21,997 bases of DNA. It comes from Chara braunii. Its lineage: Eukaryota > Streptophyta > Charophyceae > Charales > Characeae. The notes below the pieces were generated by a model. The model was given only the letters and a program-made list of their open reading frames with translations, ran no database searches and was not told the DNA's origin. The stretch is taken from positions 1,998,097-2,020,093 of the forward strand of contig BFEA01000084.1 in assembly GCA_003427395.1 (NCBI GenBank). The letters are read 5' to 3'. Below are positions 9,759 through 17,739 of the stretch, piece by piece (position 1 is the first letter of the stretch; every line of letters starts with the position of its first letter). A program made the position numbers and the translations under genes.

Positions 9759-9770
9759 GCTCCGATACCA
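9759..9770 (-). promoter_or_regulatory. Candidate primer binding site (tRNA-iMet type) of E1
   Basis: The minus strand reads TGGTATCGGAGC. From established knowledge, the plant iMet-type PBS starts TGGTATCAGAGC, so 11 of 12 positions match. It lies on the correct strand, about 120 bases upstream of the gag ATG, where a PBS should be. Copy B of block X diverges from copy A exactly inside this motif, as expected if the repeat boundary is near here. An LTR terminal CA is not obvious immediately before it. Confidence 0.6.
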
Positions 9771-9805
9771 ACCTCATGCCCTGTGCTATCTTCCGTTCGG
9801 AGCGT

Positions 9806-10345
9806 TTAATTTGCAGAAGGAGGCCCCGGAAAGATAGCGAGATGGGGTGTGCCAAGGATTTTTGGAAAATTGAGTGTGGGAACACGGACAGAACCGAAAT
9901 CCCCCTTGTCGATCAGACTTGGTAAGAAGGGAGGGTCCGTCACTACGCGGGCATCAATGAAGAAAAAGACGCGCGAGGGACGTTCGGCGTGGGAAAGTTC
10001 AATCCAAAAAGTATCGTTGAACTTTCCAGTGGGCCGTTGCTCTTCGCTTCGCGTGAAAGGGAGCGGGGATACATTTGGTATCTCGCTTTCGGATCAAGTC
10101 CCGACGCCGCTCATGACACAACTCAGAATCTGAAGTGGAGGGTCTCAGTCGCGCAGCTCGTTCCTTATGTTCGTCTTCACTCCGTACTCGGTAGTGGAAG
10201 CCCTTTGATTGATAGCGCTCGGAGCAACAACAATCGTTGCACAGAGTGTTAGGCCAATGGGGCGCCAGCCGCGCCACTACCATCCACGGAATGACAATCA
10301 ACTCATTAAACGGTAATAGCAGCGAATAAGGTCGAGACTATGATT
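9806..10345 (-). pseudogene. Block X copy A: unrecognised conserved protein-coding relic upstream of E1 gag
   Basis: The minus strand carries a coding relic homologous to copy B at 12933-13522. From the right end, one frame includes IPWMVVAR (PW at 10284-10289), then LRPSTSDSELCHERR and IPAPFH (to about 10053). It ends at TGA 10001-9999. After a frame change near an A5 run (10006-10010), a second frame continues through DARVVTDPP and FPKILGTP (9845-9868) to TAA at 9808-9806. Copy B has the same motifs in the same order and its stop at the same aligned position. Many differences within conserved motifs are synonymous, so the shared ancestor was under protein-level selection. The right end is truncated against the (GAT)n tract. 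The block ends about 36 bases before the candidate PBS of E1, in the same orientation, so it may belong to the element's LTR or leader. I recognise no family. Confidence 0.65.
9992..10027. repeat. Short perfect hairpin at the frame break in block X copy A
   Basis: The 11-base arms ggaaagttcaa (9992-10002) and ttgaactttcc (10017-10027) are perfectly complementary around a 14-base loop that holds the A5 run where the reading frame of copy A changes. Copy B lacks this inverted repeat. It could be a small templated insertion that caused the frame break. Confidence 0.7.
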
Positions 10346-10425
10346 ACAGATTGATGATGGTGATGATGATGATGAGGATGATGTTGATGATGATGATGAT
10401 GATGATGATGATGACCATGATGATA

Positions 10426-10479
<54 letters not shown>

Positions 10480-10560
10480 TCGATGATGATGATGATGATG
10501 ATGTCGATGATGATGATGATGATGGTGATGATGATGGTGATGATGATGATGACGCATTGC
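10346..10560. repeat. (GAT)n / (ATG)n trinucleotide microsatellite
   Basis: About 200 bases of nearly pure GAT trinucleotide with scattered substitutions (gac, gtc, ggt). Open frames coding runs of His, Ile or Met across it are artefacts of the repeat. It abuts the truncated end of block X copy A. Confidence 0.97.
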
Positions 10561-10709
10561 GCCCTGTGATGACAAAAGGATGATGATGGTGGTAATGACG
10601 AGCACCTTGGATGATAGCCTAGTGATGATGATGGTGAGCAGCGCCCTATGACGACGAGCTTCGCTAACAGCGCCTTATGAGGGTGAACTATTGATGATGG
10701 TAATGATAC

Positions 10710-10800
10710 TGGCGTAATGACAATGATGATGATGATAACGAGCAACCCCAGCGGCGCCCTATGAAGACACAATGATGATGATCATCATCATGATGAGCAG
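10710..10800 (+). repeat. 91-bp direct repeat, left copy, abutting the N gap
   Basis: These 91 bases are identical to 10826-10916 and end exactly at the first N. Perfect identity on both sides of a gap suggests unmerged overlapping contig ends rather than a biological duplication. Confidence 0.95.
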
Positions 10801-10825
10801 NNNNNNNNNNNNNNNNNNNNNNNNN
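10801..10825. other. Assembly gap (25 N)
   Basis: A run of exactly 25 N characters joins two contigs inside the minisatellite. The round length suggests an arbitrary gap size. Confidence 0.99.
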
Positions 10826-10916
10826 TGGCGTAATGACAATGATGATGATGATAACGAGCAACCCCAGCGGCGCCCTATGAAGACACAATGATGATGATCA
10901 TCATCATGATGAGCAG
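10826..10916 (+). repeat. 91-bp direct repeat, right copy, abutting the N gap
   Basis: Identical to 10710-10800 and begins at the first base after the gap. If the two copies are one locus sequenced twice, the real minisatellite is 116 bases shorter than shown. Confidence 0.95.
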
Positions 10917-11225
10917 CGTGCATAATGACGCCACCCATGCCTTGATGTTGATGACGAGCGGCACCCTCATGATGATGATAGTGATGGCACGGTTGGCACC
11001 TGATGCTGATGACGAACCATTACCGTGATGCAGATGTTGAACCACGCCCTGTTGATGATGATGGTGATGATGATGATGACGACGAGAAGCACCCTGATGA
11101 TGATGACGAACCCTGACTATGATGATGGTGTCAAACTGCGCCTTGTTGATGATATTGCTGGTGATGATCAACGCCCCGTTGCTGATGTCGAGCAGCGCCC
11201 TGATTATGCTGACGCACCCACTTCC

Positions 11226-12929
11226 TCATGATTGCAGTCGCCACTGCACTCGCACTTCAGTTTACCATGGGCTGACTCCAGTGTACTCCACCGGCGTTGA
11301 CATAGCCAACGCCTCCCAGGCTATATGCCACGTGCGAAACCGCGGCAGCAATGGAGTGAAACGTGGAACTCCCGGAAGAAAAAAGCCAATGGGAGTCAAT
11401 CCATCCGCCACATCAGCCTGTGACGTGGTGTGGACAAGTGCCTCCAGTCACCTGTGCGTGCACAAAGCGCCTGGTTGAGAGAAGAGATGGCAACCATCGC
11501 CGCGGAGCGCCTTCACCATGACCCACCTGTGCGTTGTCCCAGCCCAGGGCGGGGCGCGACCCTCCCGGTAGCGCCTTAATCCTGCGTGTAAAACTACAAT
11601 CTTCCTATTCTTGATGCCCTTCGTGTTTTCTCCTTCCCGCCTTGCCCCCGCCTGTGTATGCACATCCCTCTCTCTGCTTTGATTGGTCCCCATATTGCAT
11701 GACTGGATCGAAGTGTGGAGAGTGGTTTCATTCCCCACACCGCGGCCTGGCCATGCAGACGTAGGCACTTCCTTCTCTTCCCCTTCCTCTCACTTAGGCA
11801 TAATCTCGGGTTTCTCACACAAGCATGCATTCTATAAATTTCGCAAGCGCGATTAGTTGTCACTCTATGAATTAGGAAGTTAGCGGGGTCAGTGAGGATC
11901 GGCTAACGGGTAAGCTCGAAAAGTGAGTAGACAAGAGGATTGGGCGATCTGACGAGCTGGTGCTGAGTATGCGGGGTTGACGTATGGGCCGCGACGGACT
12001 GTGGCGCACGGGCAAACCTGGCTTGCGTCTTCGGACCAAGCGGGGTGACCACTCTATGTTGATGCGAGGCGACGGACTGCCCGCATCGGGAGTGGTGTGG
12101 AGAGAGAGGGAGAGAAAGAGGACAGATGTGCGTGGGATGGTGTCTTTCTTCTTCCAACCTTCTATAGAATTTTTGATTCAAACATTTGCCAATTTCGTTG
12201 TGGCAATCTCGGATGTCCTAGAGAATCGTCGTGGATCTTCGATTTCTTGTGACTTGTTGAATGAACTTGCGGTCTTTCGAGTCTCCCATTTTTGTTTTGC
12301 TCAAATGTGTTAGCTAAATCCAGACTTCGTCACTTTCTAGTATTCCTCCGTGCTGCGTGATAACTCCGGATCTGGTTGGATATGTTCATCGTGCATGTTT
12401 TTGTTCGATTGCCCGCCTTTGATTATTGAGTGGCCCTGGGGATGTTGTGATGTGTTGGTCCTCGACGCCAGAGCGGTTGCCCCTTCTTCTTTCTTCCGTT
12501 ACCAATGGCATAGATATGTGTGTAATGGCTGGATGATGTTTGCAAAGAAGGGTAGTTGCATGCATGCAGGATAGGATCGATACACCCACAAGACTGCTCA
12601 CCCCGGACCCGCCGACACGGAAGGCAAAGATCCGAGCCACTCCCGCTCATGCGCTCGCTCGTATAGGACAATGATCCAAAAAGCGGAGTCGCGACATACG
12701 CGCACATCTGCATGAGTCGACCTCGGCCTTGCTTCACCATAAGAAATGCGTATCCGCCAAATAGGAGATGGCTACAGAAGCGCCCTTCTGGGTCACCGAT
12801 CTTGAGAGCTTAAGGGACCCGGAATATTGTGAATAGTGGGAGAGGGAACAAGTTAGACGACAGGGGAACCTGAGAAATCATGAATGTCCCTGTCAAACTG
12901 AAAACGATTGACTTTGTGAGGGGGACTTT
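11226..12929. other. 1.7 kb without recognisable genes
   Basis: I find no protein family, RNA gene or clear repeat here. Positions 12150-12450 are T-rich on the plus strand and would suit an untranslated region or intron, but no exon could be assigned. Short ORFs on both strands (60-109 codons) lack recognisable motifs. The minus-strand open frame 12810-13208 is the antisense shadow of block X copy B over its right half. Confidence 0.5.
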
Positions 12930-12932
12930 TAG

Positions 12933-13522
12933 TGGGTTATAGGCAGGAATCCTAGGATCCCAGACTATCCCAACACCAGTAATACCCAGTATTATATATC
13001 TCCGGGTTTCGTCGCTATCAATACCGACTTTCCTCCCTTCTATCATCTCCTTTCGTACCACCAGCTCACAGTAGTACCGTGGAATTCCATAGCTCGCTAT
13101 TGGCCCCGCACGCCGTGCGTGGAAGGCCAGCGAGACCGCACGTATCGAGCCGCGGGATTTATCCGACGAACCCGAACCGAAGCCGAGCAGCGCGCGCACA
13201 ACCTGCATCTGAGGCCAGCCTTGTCGGATTATGAGGCTTGCTACGAGCGACGCCAGCTACTGTTCAGACATCGCGACATCCATAGCATCCCGCCGGTCCA
13301 CCAAATTCGAATCCGCCCAAGGGGGCGAAGCTAGCGAAGGTGGTAATTCCAGTTTCCATAACATAAAAGTCAGACGCGCCTTGTGCCTACCATCTTGCAC
13401 AACTGCCCCTAAACCTTGCCACAGGAGATCTCAGTTCTGACCTGGGACTCCACCCCCACTTTCCTAAAATCCTTGGCACACCTCCTTTTCGCACTTTCGG
13501 CCCCCCATCCCACTCCGATTAG
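12933..13522 (+). pseudogene. Block X copy B: unrecognised conserved protein-coding relic, inverted relative to copy A
   Basis: The plus strand is open in one frame from just after TAG 12930-12932 to TAG 13332-13334 (133 codons). It includes a Tyr/Pro/Asn-rich N-terminal part (YYISPGF; FPPFYHLL), then VVPWNSIARYWP, then LRPALSDYEACYERR and IPPVHQIR (13209-13310). After a frame change near a G5 run (about 13320-13325), a second frame continues past one TAA (13364-13366) through DAPCAYHL and FPKILGTP (13460-13483) to TAG at 13520-13522. Copy A matches in order, spacing and stop position. The 35 residues from the DA motif to the end of FPKILGTP align without gaps. No convincing start codon is seen, so the true 5' end may lie further left. 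Function is unknown; the composition (basic helix with ERR, many aromatics, no signal peptide) suggests a soluble protein. Confidence 0.65.
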
Positions 13523-13533
13523 GAAGTCGCGCT

Positions 13534-13555
13534 GGGCGTGAGGTTGGGCGTCACA
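13534..13555. other. Shared boundary sequence after block X copy B
   Basis: gggcgtgaggttgg (13534-13547) matches gggcatgaggttgg on the minus strand at 9781-9768 with one difference. Homology between the two block X copies stops just beyond it. Read on the minus strand, 13555-13546 gives TGTGACGCCC, which resembles the 5' terminus of many plant LTRs. Either orientation suggests a repeat or LTR edge; which one is right cannot be settled here. Confidence 0.4.
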
Positions 13556-13654
13556 ATACTGCTATGTAATGTTGGAGAAATTGCAGTGCACCGTCCTCGA
13601 CCAGAATTTGCGTTGTCCTCCTGCCGGGCGCTTAATGTCTACATAGAGCAATCT

Positions 13655-14170
13655 TTAGGCCACCCACTCCCGGAGAAGAGGGAAGGTGAATAGGTCTTGT
13701 ATGGCTGGCAGTTGCGCCTCCACATGGGCTCGCAGGTAGCAGAGCTGGTAAAACGTGATTGCTTCTTGGAAGGAGAGCTTCTTTGGCCATGGCATTCTGT
13801 CGCATATTGGCCAACTGTCAAGTCTCAGCTCGTACTGTCTCGCATAGGAAGGCAGAGGAAGGATAGGAGAAGGAAGATGATGGCAAGGAGGAAAACGTCC
13901 CCCTGTGGTGGTTGAATCGGACGTAAGGACACAATCTGTCACGCCAAGGGCCGAGCTAAGCAAGCTTGCGTACTGTGGCATTGGGTCAACTTCACTGTGT
14001 GGTTCAAACTGCTTCTCATGTGTGTTAGCTTCCATTAATGCCTGCAATACAAGGGTGTAGCTTATAGGACCTCGTAGACTTCCATGTGATGCATACGTGA
14101 ACCGACGCATACGTGGATGTAAAGAAACCAGTTGATGTAAGGCCATATGAGGTAAGGCTTTACTTGCCAT
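13655..14170 (-). CDS. Hypothetical protein, 171 codons
   Basis: The minus-strand open frame starts at ATG 14170-14168 and stops at 13657-13655. Composition is mixed and protein-like. The N-terminus is His/Met/Leu-rich with several Arg; a central stretch is Ser/Thr/Pro-rich. The C-terminus looks like an amphipathic helix (KKLSFQEAITFYQLCYLRAH) followed by LFTFPLLREW. There is no signal peptide, membrane segment or recognisable motif. An uninterrupted ORF of this length is moderately unlikely by chance in about 50 percent GC DNA. It lies tail-to-tail with block X copy B, 132 bases apart. It could be an exon, part of another repeat or a chance ORF. Confidence 0.3.
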   Translation of the reverse strand: MASKALPHMALHQLVSLHPRMRRFTYASHGSLRGPISYTLVLQALMEANTHEKQFEPHSEVDPMPQYASLLSSALGVTDCVLTSDSTTTGGRFPPCHHLPSPILPLPSYARQYELRLDSWPICDRMPWPKKLSFQEAITFYQLCYLRAHVEAQLPAIQDLFTFPLLREWVA

Positions 14171-14220
14171 TTAAATTATGAACTATTATCCATGTGGATC
14201 CAAAGAAACCAGTTGATGTA
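14113..14220 (+). repeat. 27-bp direct repeat pair, 81 bases apart
   Basis: gtggatgtaaagaaaccagt at 14113 (extending to 14139) recurs at 14194-14220 with two mismatches in 27 bases. The second copy lies just upstream of the ATG of the 13655-14170 ORF (minus strand). It looks like a local duplication of unknown role. Confidence 0.7.
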
Positions 14221-14543
14221 CCATCCAACCCTGGTGGCATTCCAACTAGTCATGGGATAGGCCTCGGTCCACTTAGAGAATGATCAACAATTACTAATAA
14301 AACATTAACCTTACCCTGATGCGCGGGGTTTGGTACTAGAATGTTGATATCCGTCGATATTCGTTGTATCTATGTAATCCCATTGAAACGCCCAGTCGAT
14401 CCGAGCAGACACCATAATGTGATGTATGTCGCATTTATACCGACACCTTATCGGCCTAATTGGTGGGACAGTTATTTACAATGAGATTCTCACCATCGCG
14501 TATTCCAGCCCTATATTACAGTCATTTTGTCAAAACTAAATCT

Positions 14544-14714
14544 TGGTCCGAAATCCGGTCTAAATTTTTGGCTCCTGGGGGTTCAACGTTCCTAGAACGT
14601 TGGACTCCCTAGATGTCTCTGGTCCCAGCTTGAGGTCAGATACATCTAGGGGGTATGACATTCTAGGAACGCTAGACCCCCTCGAGCCAAAAATTTGGAC
14701 CGGATTTCGGCCCA
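14544..14714. repeat. Imperfect 170-bp inverted repeat (hairpin)
   Basis: The left arm starts ttggtccgaaatccggtc and the right arm, read as reverse complement, starts ttgggccgaaatccggtc. Pairing continues inward for about 80 bases per arm at roughly 80 percent identity, including blocks aaatttttggctc, cgttcctagaa and ccctagatgt, and leaves a very short loop near 14625-14635. It is flanked on the right by a T23 run. It has the form of a foldback MITE or a young hairpin small-RNA locus. No target-site duplication is obvious. Confidence 0.85.
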
Positions 14715-14723
14715 AAAACTCAA

Positions 14724-14746
14724 TTTTTTTTTTTTTTTTTTTTTTT
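14724..14746. repeat. Poly(T) tract, 23 T
   Basis: A homopolymer run immediately right of the inverted repeat. On the minus strand it would be a poly(A) tract, which could mark the 3' end of a retroposed sequence, but no retroposon body was recognised. Confidence 0.95.
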
Positions 14747-14975
14747 GGGGAACAAGGCTCCAATCTATTCGTGGAGAGCAGCACGTGCTTGGAACCGGGC
14801 CCACCGTCCCCATAAGGAGATTTACATCGAATTTTAAAAATTTGAGATACCGGAGCCATTACCCGGCTTCGGCTAAGAAAAATTGGAGCTACTTAAGAAA
14901 TTAGTACGACAAACTTTAGAATTGGATAAAATTTAGAAAACAACTCAGGATCCCCCCATCAATCCTCTTTTACCT

Positions 14976-15270
14976 CACTCCGACAAGACTTACTGCAACA
15001 GAGTCACCATCTTCGCTGCTGTTGTACCCTATTTTCATCCTACCGGCTAGCCCCTGCACTAGTAGGACGCTTGATATCCCACCATCTACTTCTCCCACTC
15101 ACCCAAAAGACTCAAACACCCTCAATCCGTCCCCTGTACCCCACTCCGACAAGACTTACTGCAGCAGAGCCACCATCTCCACTGCTGCTGTACACTATTC
15201 CCGTCCTACCAGCTAACTCCCTTACTAGTAGGACACGTAATATCCCACCTTCTCCTTCTCCAACTCACCT
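14976..15270 (+). repeat. Degenerate 166-bp tandem duplication
   Basis: cactccgacaagacttactg begins at 14976 and again at 15142. The two units align through actagtaggac and atatcccacc to the (c)actcacc end, with scattered substitutions (by eye about 85 percent identity). The sequence is pyrimidine-rich on the plus strand. No coding frame is shared intact. Confidence 0.8.
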
Positions 15271-15440
15271 CGGTCTCTTGAGAAAACGTCTGAGCAGTAC
15301 GAAAAACATGGGAATAGACCTCATAGGTCCTACAATTGCTAAAAAACCCTTGAAATCCCAAACAAACCTTTCCAAAGCACTCCAACACTGTCCTACTCCC
15401 TGCTGAGCTCTTTTAGGTCTCACACCCCCAGTTCCTGCTG

Positions 15441-15625
15441 GGTTATAGGGCAACACAACTCACCCCAGCTCCGACCAGCGTCGTCCCAGCAGCAACCCTT
15501 AGTTGTCACGTGGGATGCCCACCCCAAAGCATCCCCAGATCTATCTATCAGGCCTCACGCTCCTGCATCAACAGGTTATAGGGCAACGCCCCAGCACCGA
15601 CCAGCGTCGTTCTGGGATCGAACAG
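15441..15625 (+). repeat. Degenerate direct repeat with ggttatagggcaac core
   Basis: ggttatagggcaac at 15441 and about 15574 is followed in both places by a variant of ccagc(t/a)ccgaccagcgtcgt. The spacing is about 133 bases. This is another local duplication in the same repeat-rich stretch. Confidence 0.65.
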
Positions 15626-15770
15626 CCGCCGGTCACTGAGTAAAACAGCATTGAAACCACCTAAGAAGAGTTGGTGTGAATCCCCAGAGTCCAAAAACAT
15701 TCTTAAGACCCAATCAGCCAAATTGATTTTTTTTTTTTAATGAAATAGACTTCAACTATTCGTCTTTCTT

Positions 15771-16185
15771 CGACGAGCCGACCTCCTCCACTACATAGTT
15801 CGAAGAAGAAGAATAGTAGTAGTCCGCCAAAAAAACCTTTGAGTAAATTTTACGAGCCAACAACAATAAAGAGAGCTAACTTCCCTTCAACCCCGTACTC
15901 TTCTTCATCCATCGACGAGCCGACCTCCTCCACTACATAGTTCGAAGAAGAAGAATAGTAGTAGTCCGCCAAAAAAACCTTTGAGTAAATTTTACGAGCC
16001 AACAACAATAAAGAGAGCTAACTTCCCTTCAACCCCGTACTCTTCTTCATCCATCGACGAGCCGACCTCCTCCACGACATAGTTCGCGGGATGAGAATAA
16101 CAGCCACAACGGTTACCACATACCTTCCTCAACACATTCCTCCTCTTACGACAAACCGACCTCCTCCACCCATAGTTCGCAAGAG
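15771..16185 (+). repeat. 142-bp tandem repeat: two identical full units plus partial units
   Basis: Units start at 15771 and 15913 with a third start at 16055. The first two full 142-bp units appear identical base for base. The third is cut off after about 32 bases (start cgacgagccgacctcctcca). A diverged copy of the same start, cgacaaaccgacctcctcca, occurs near 16149. Perfect identity suggests a recent duplication or an assembly duplication; the diverged fourth start shows the array is older. Confidence 0.93.
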
Positions 16186-17268
16186 GAGAAATGATAGAAA
16201 TCAGGTGTACACCCTCACCCTAATAAGTGCAACATCACACCTCCTCGAAACAGTTGGCTCATATAACATAGGCAAGCAAGTCAGAAATCAAAAGGTTATG
16301 AAAACCAAACTGTTACAGTCATATAGGGCATATTAATCCCACAAGAAAAGAGGACGGAAGGAAACTTCTTCTCTCCCCATGGAAATTTTTGCGCCTATTC
16401 CCATCTCCGCTGAAGGTAAAGGCTCACAAGAACCAAGCGGCTTACTCCCCCCCCCCACAAAACGACCTCCTGCCCTTTCACTGCCTCTGCTGGAAGGTGT
16501 CCCCTCACCTTCCAGCCCCAATTTAGAGTAGCCCCCTAAATCCCTTATGATCCCTCAGCAGCATACAATACCTCCTAGAGTATGCCACCGCAGAGCCGAA
16601 GATCACCCTTCCCTCATGTCCCACCCCCTCCAAGTGAAACACCTCGCAACCTCTCACCTGGTTGAAGCCAACATCGACCATTTGGTCCATTTGTCCTCTC
16701 TCCCAACCGCCTTAGCTGATCCAACCCAAATCAGTCTGGCCCAAAGAGAACAAACCCACAAACCACCCCTACTCTCTCAAGGATCACACCTCCTACCTTG
16801 TACAACCCTCACAGGGTGGGGCTCAACCCTGAAGGAGCGAGCTCAATCAACACCTATGAGCCCAAATCCTACGGTATCGCGGTCGGAGACTCAATTATGA
16901 CCTACTTTTTGAAGATCCTCCAAACAGATAAACTCTAATATCGAATTCAAGATAATAGGGAAACACGACAAATTTAGCAAAAAAAAAAAAAAACTCAATT
17001 TCAATTTCGTTCAAAAAATATAATATGTCCGTTTTGACGAAATGGTTGTCATATGAGTTATTACTGTCTACATATAACCTTTTCTGTGAACTTGACTGCA
17101 AAATGGACCGCATGCTCCTCATAAGTGGTGTTTCGGCCTTTGTCTAGTCAAACCGAGTCTAGAGGCGTGGATCGGTGGAACTGTCAGCCAGATAAGACCT
17201 AGATCGTCAATCTCTTTTGTTTTTCATAAACGTCAATCCTGCTAGCGATAATCATGAGTCGTTCCGCT
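16186..17268. other. Low-complexity stretch without supported genes
   Basis: The sequence is C-rich on the plus strand up to about 16900, with an A15 run at 16979-16993. The plus-strand open frame 16547-16900 (117 codons) is His/Pro/Ser/Thr-rich, has no recognisable motif and follows the base bias, so it is not called as a gene. Confidence 0.5.
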
Positions 17269-17358
17269 ACTCGTCTGCATTCCACCTTGGTGAGATCAAT
17301 TTGTTGGTCGCCAACTCGTCTGCCTTCCACCATGGTGAGGTCAATTTGTGGGTCGCCA
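17269..17358 (+). repeat. 45-bp tandem repeat, two units
   Basis: actcgtctgcattccacctt starts at 17269 and the next unit starts at 17314 with a handful of substitutions. The unit is a multiple of three and both strands remain open across it, but no gene is recognised. Confidence 0.85.
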
Positions 17359-17515
17359 TCGAAGCATAGCAGCAATAATAAGTTGATCCTGACCTTTGCC
17401 TGTCCAACATATATCCAAATTCACCAGTCTTTTGCATCAAAAGGATTTTGTAGGGACATTTTGACAGTGACAACTAGAACATGACCACACTTAATCGGGC
17501 CAGTACCATACACAA

Positions 17516-17545
17516 GGCCCATGGGCCTGCGTGACATTATAAATA
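17516..17545 (+). promoter_or_regulatory. Promoter-like site: ggcccatgggcc palindrome followed by TATAAATA
   Basis: The 12-base palindrome ggcccatgggcc (17516-17527) contains GGCCCA/TGGGCC, the plant site II type motif. Eleven bases later comes a TATA-box match, tataaata (17538-17545). A purine-rich leader and an ATG (17656) in a short open frame follow on the plus strand. No recognisable product follows and E2 remnants overlap the downstream region, so this may be coincidence. Confidence 0.25.
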
Positions 17546-17739
17546 CTGCAGGTAACCCAAGAGAAACGAGCTACGGTTCACAGGTTGTGACATAGGAGAG
17601 CAAGTCATTCCATCGAACGAAAAGCAAGAGGGAGGAGGCGAAGGAGGAGAGCTGCATGAACTTCCATGAAGGCCCGATTGAGCAGCCGCTAGAGAATTTG
17701 CACTTCGTGGTAATGACTTGTAAGAACGTTCGATCGATG

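Larger units (their letters stand above)
4072..9770 (-). mobile_element. E1: degenerate Ty3/gypsy-type LTR retrotransposon, internal region
   Basis: On the minus strand the order is primer binding site, gag, zinc knuckle, protease, reverse transcriptase, RNase H, PHD-like finger, integrase, integrase C-terminal domain. RT-RNase H-IN order is the Ty3/gypsy (Metaviridae) hallmark. No chromodomain is seen after the integrase. The coding sequence moves through about five frame changes: near 8935-8940, 8642-8657, 7772-7790, 6843-6850 and 6725-6735. It has in-frame stops at 9053, 8824, 7998, 7556, 7109, 6346, 5938, 5797, 5416, 4459 and 4372 (left coordinate of each). The copy is therefore non-autonomous. 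From mid-RT to the end of the integrase C-terminal domain everything is in one frame, which supports an ancestral single polyprotein. LTRs were not demonstrated; see the block X entry for what occupies the upstream side. Confidence 0.93.
10561..11225. repeat. Degenerate minisatellite derived from the GAT tract
   Basis: The trinucleotide tract grades into irregular units in which short GAT runs alternate with a conserved core close to gacgagcagcgccctatga. Variants of the core recur at roughly 25-60 base spacing up to about 11225. No gene is supported. The interval includes an N gap. Confidence 0.75.

Noticed and set aside
10306-10772. Long open frames coding poly-His, poly-Ile or poly-Met
   Set aside because: They are read-through of the GAT trinucleotide repeat in its different frames and have no other protein-like content.
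12985-13000. tattatatatc as a TATA box of an LTR promoter
   Set aside because: It falls inside the open frame of block X copy B, where it encodes a Tyr-Tyr-Ile stretch; without transcription data the coding reading is preferred.
12810-13208. 132-codon minus-strand ORF
   Set aside because: Over its right half it lies antisense to block X copy B, whose plus-strand frame is supported by motif conservation with copy A. The minus-strand reading shows no such conservation.
14849-14875. GC-rich hairpin followed by ctaag, resembling a Helitron 3' end
   Set aside because: The base after CTAA is G rather than the expected T, the hairpin abuts the terminus, and no 5' TC end, Rep or helicase motif is present.
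16547-16900. 117-codon plus-strand ORF rich in His, Pro, Ser and Thr
   Set aside because: Composition mirrors the C-rich base bias and no conserved motif is seen. It could be revisited if transcripts exist.
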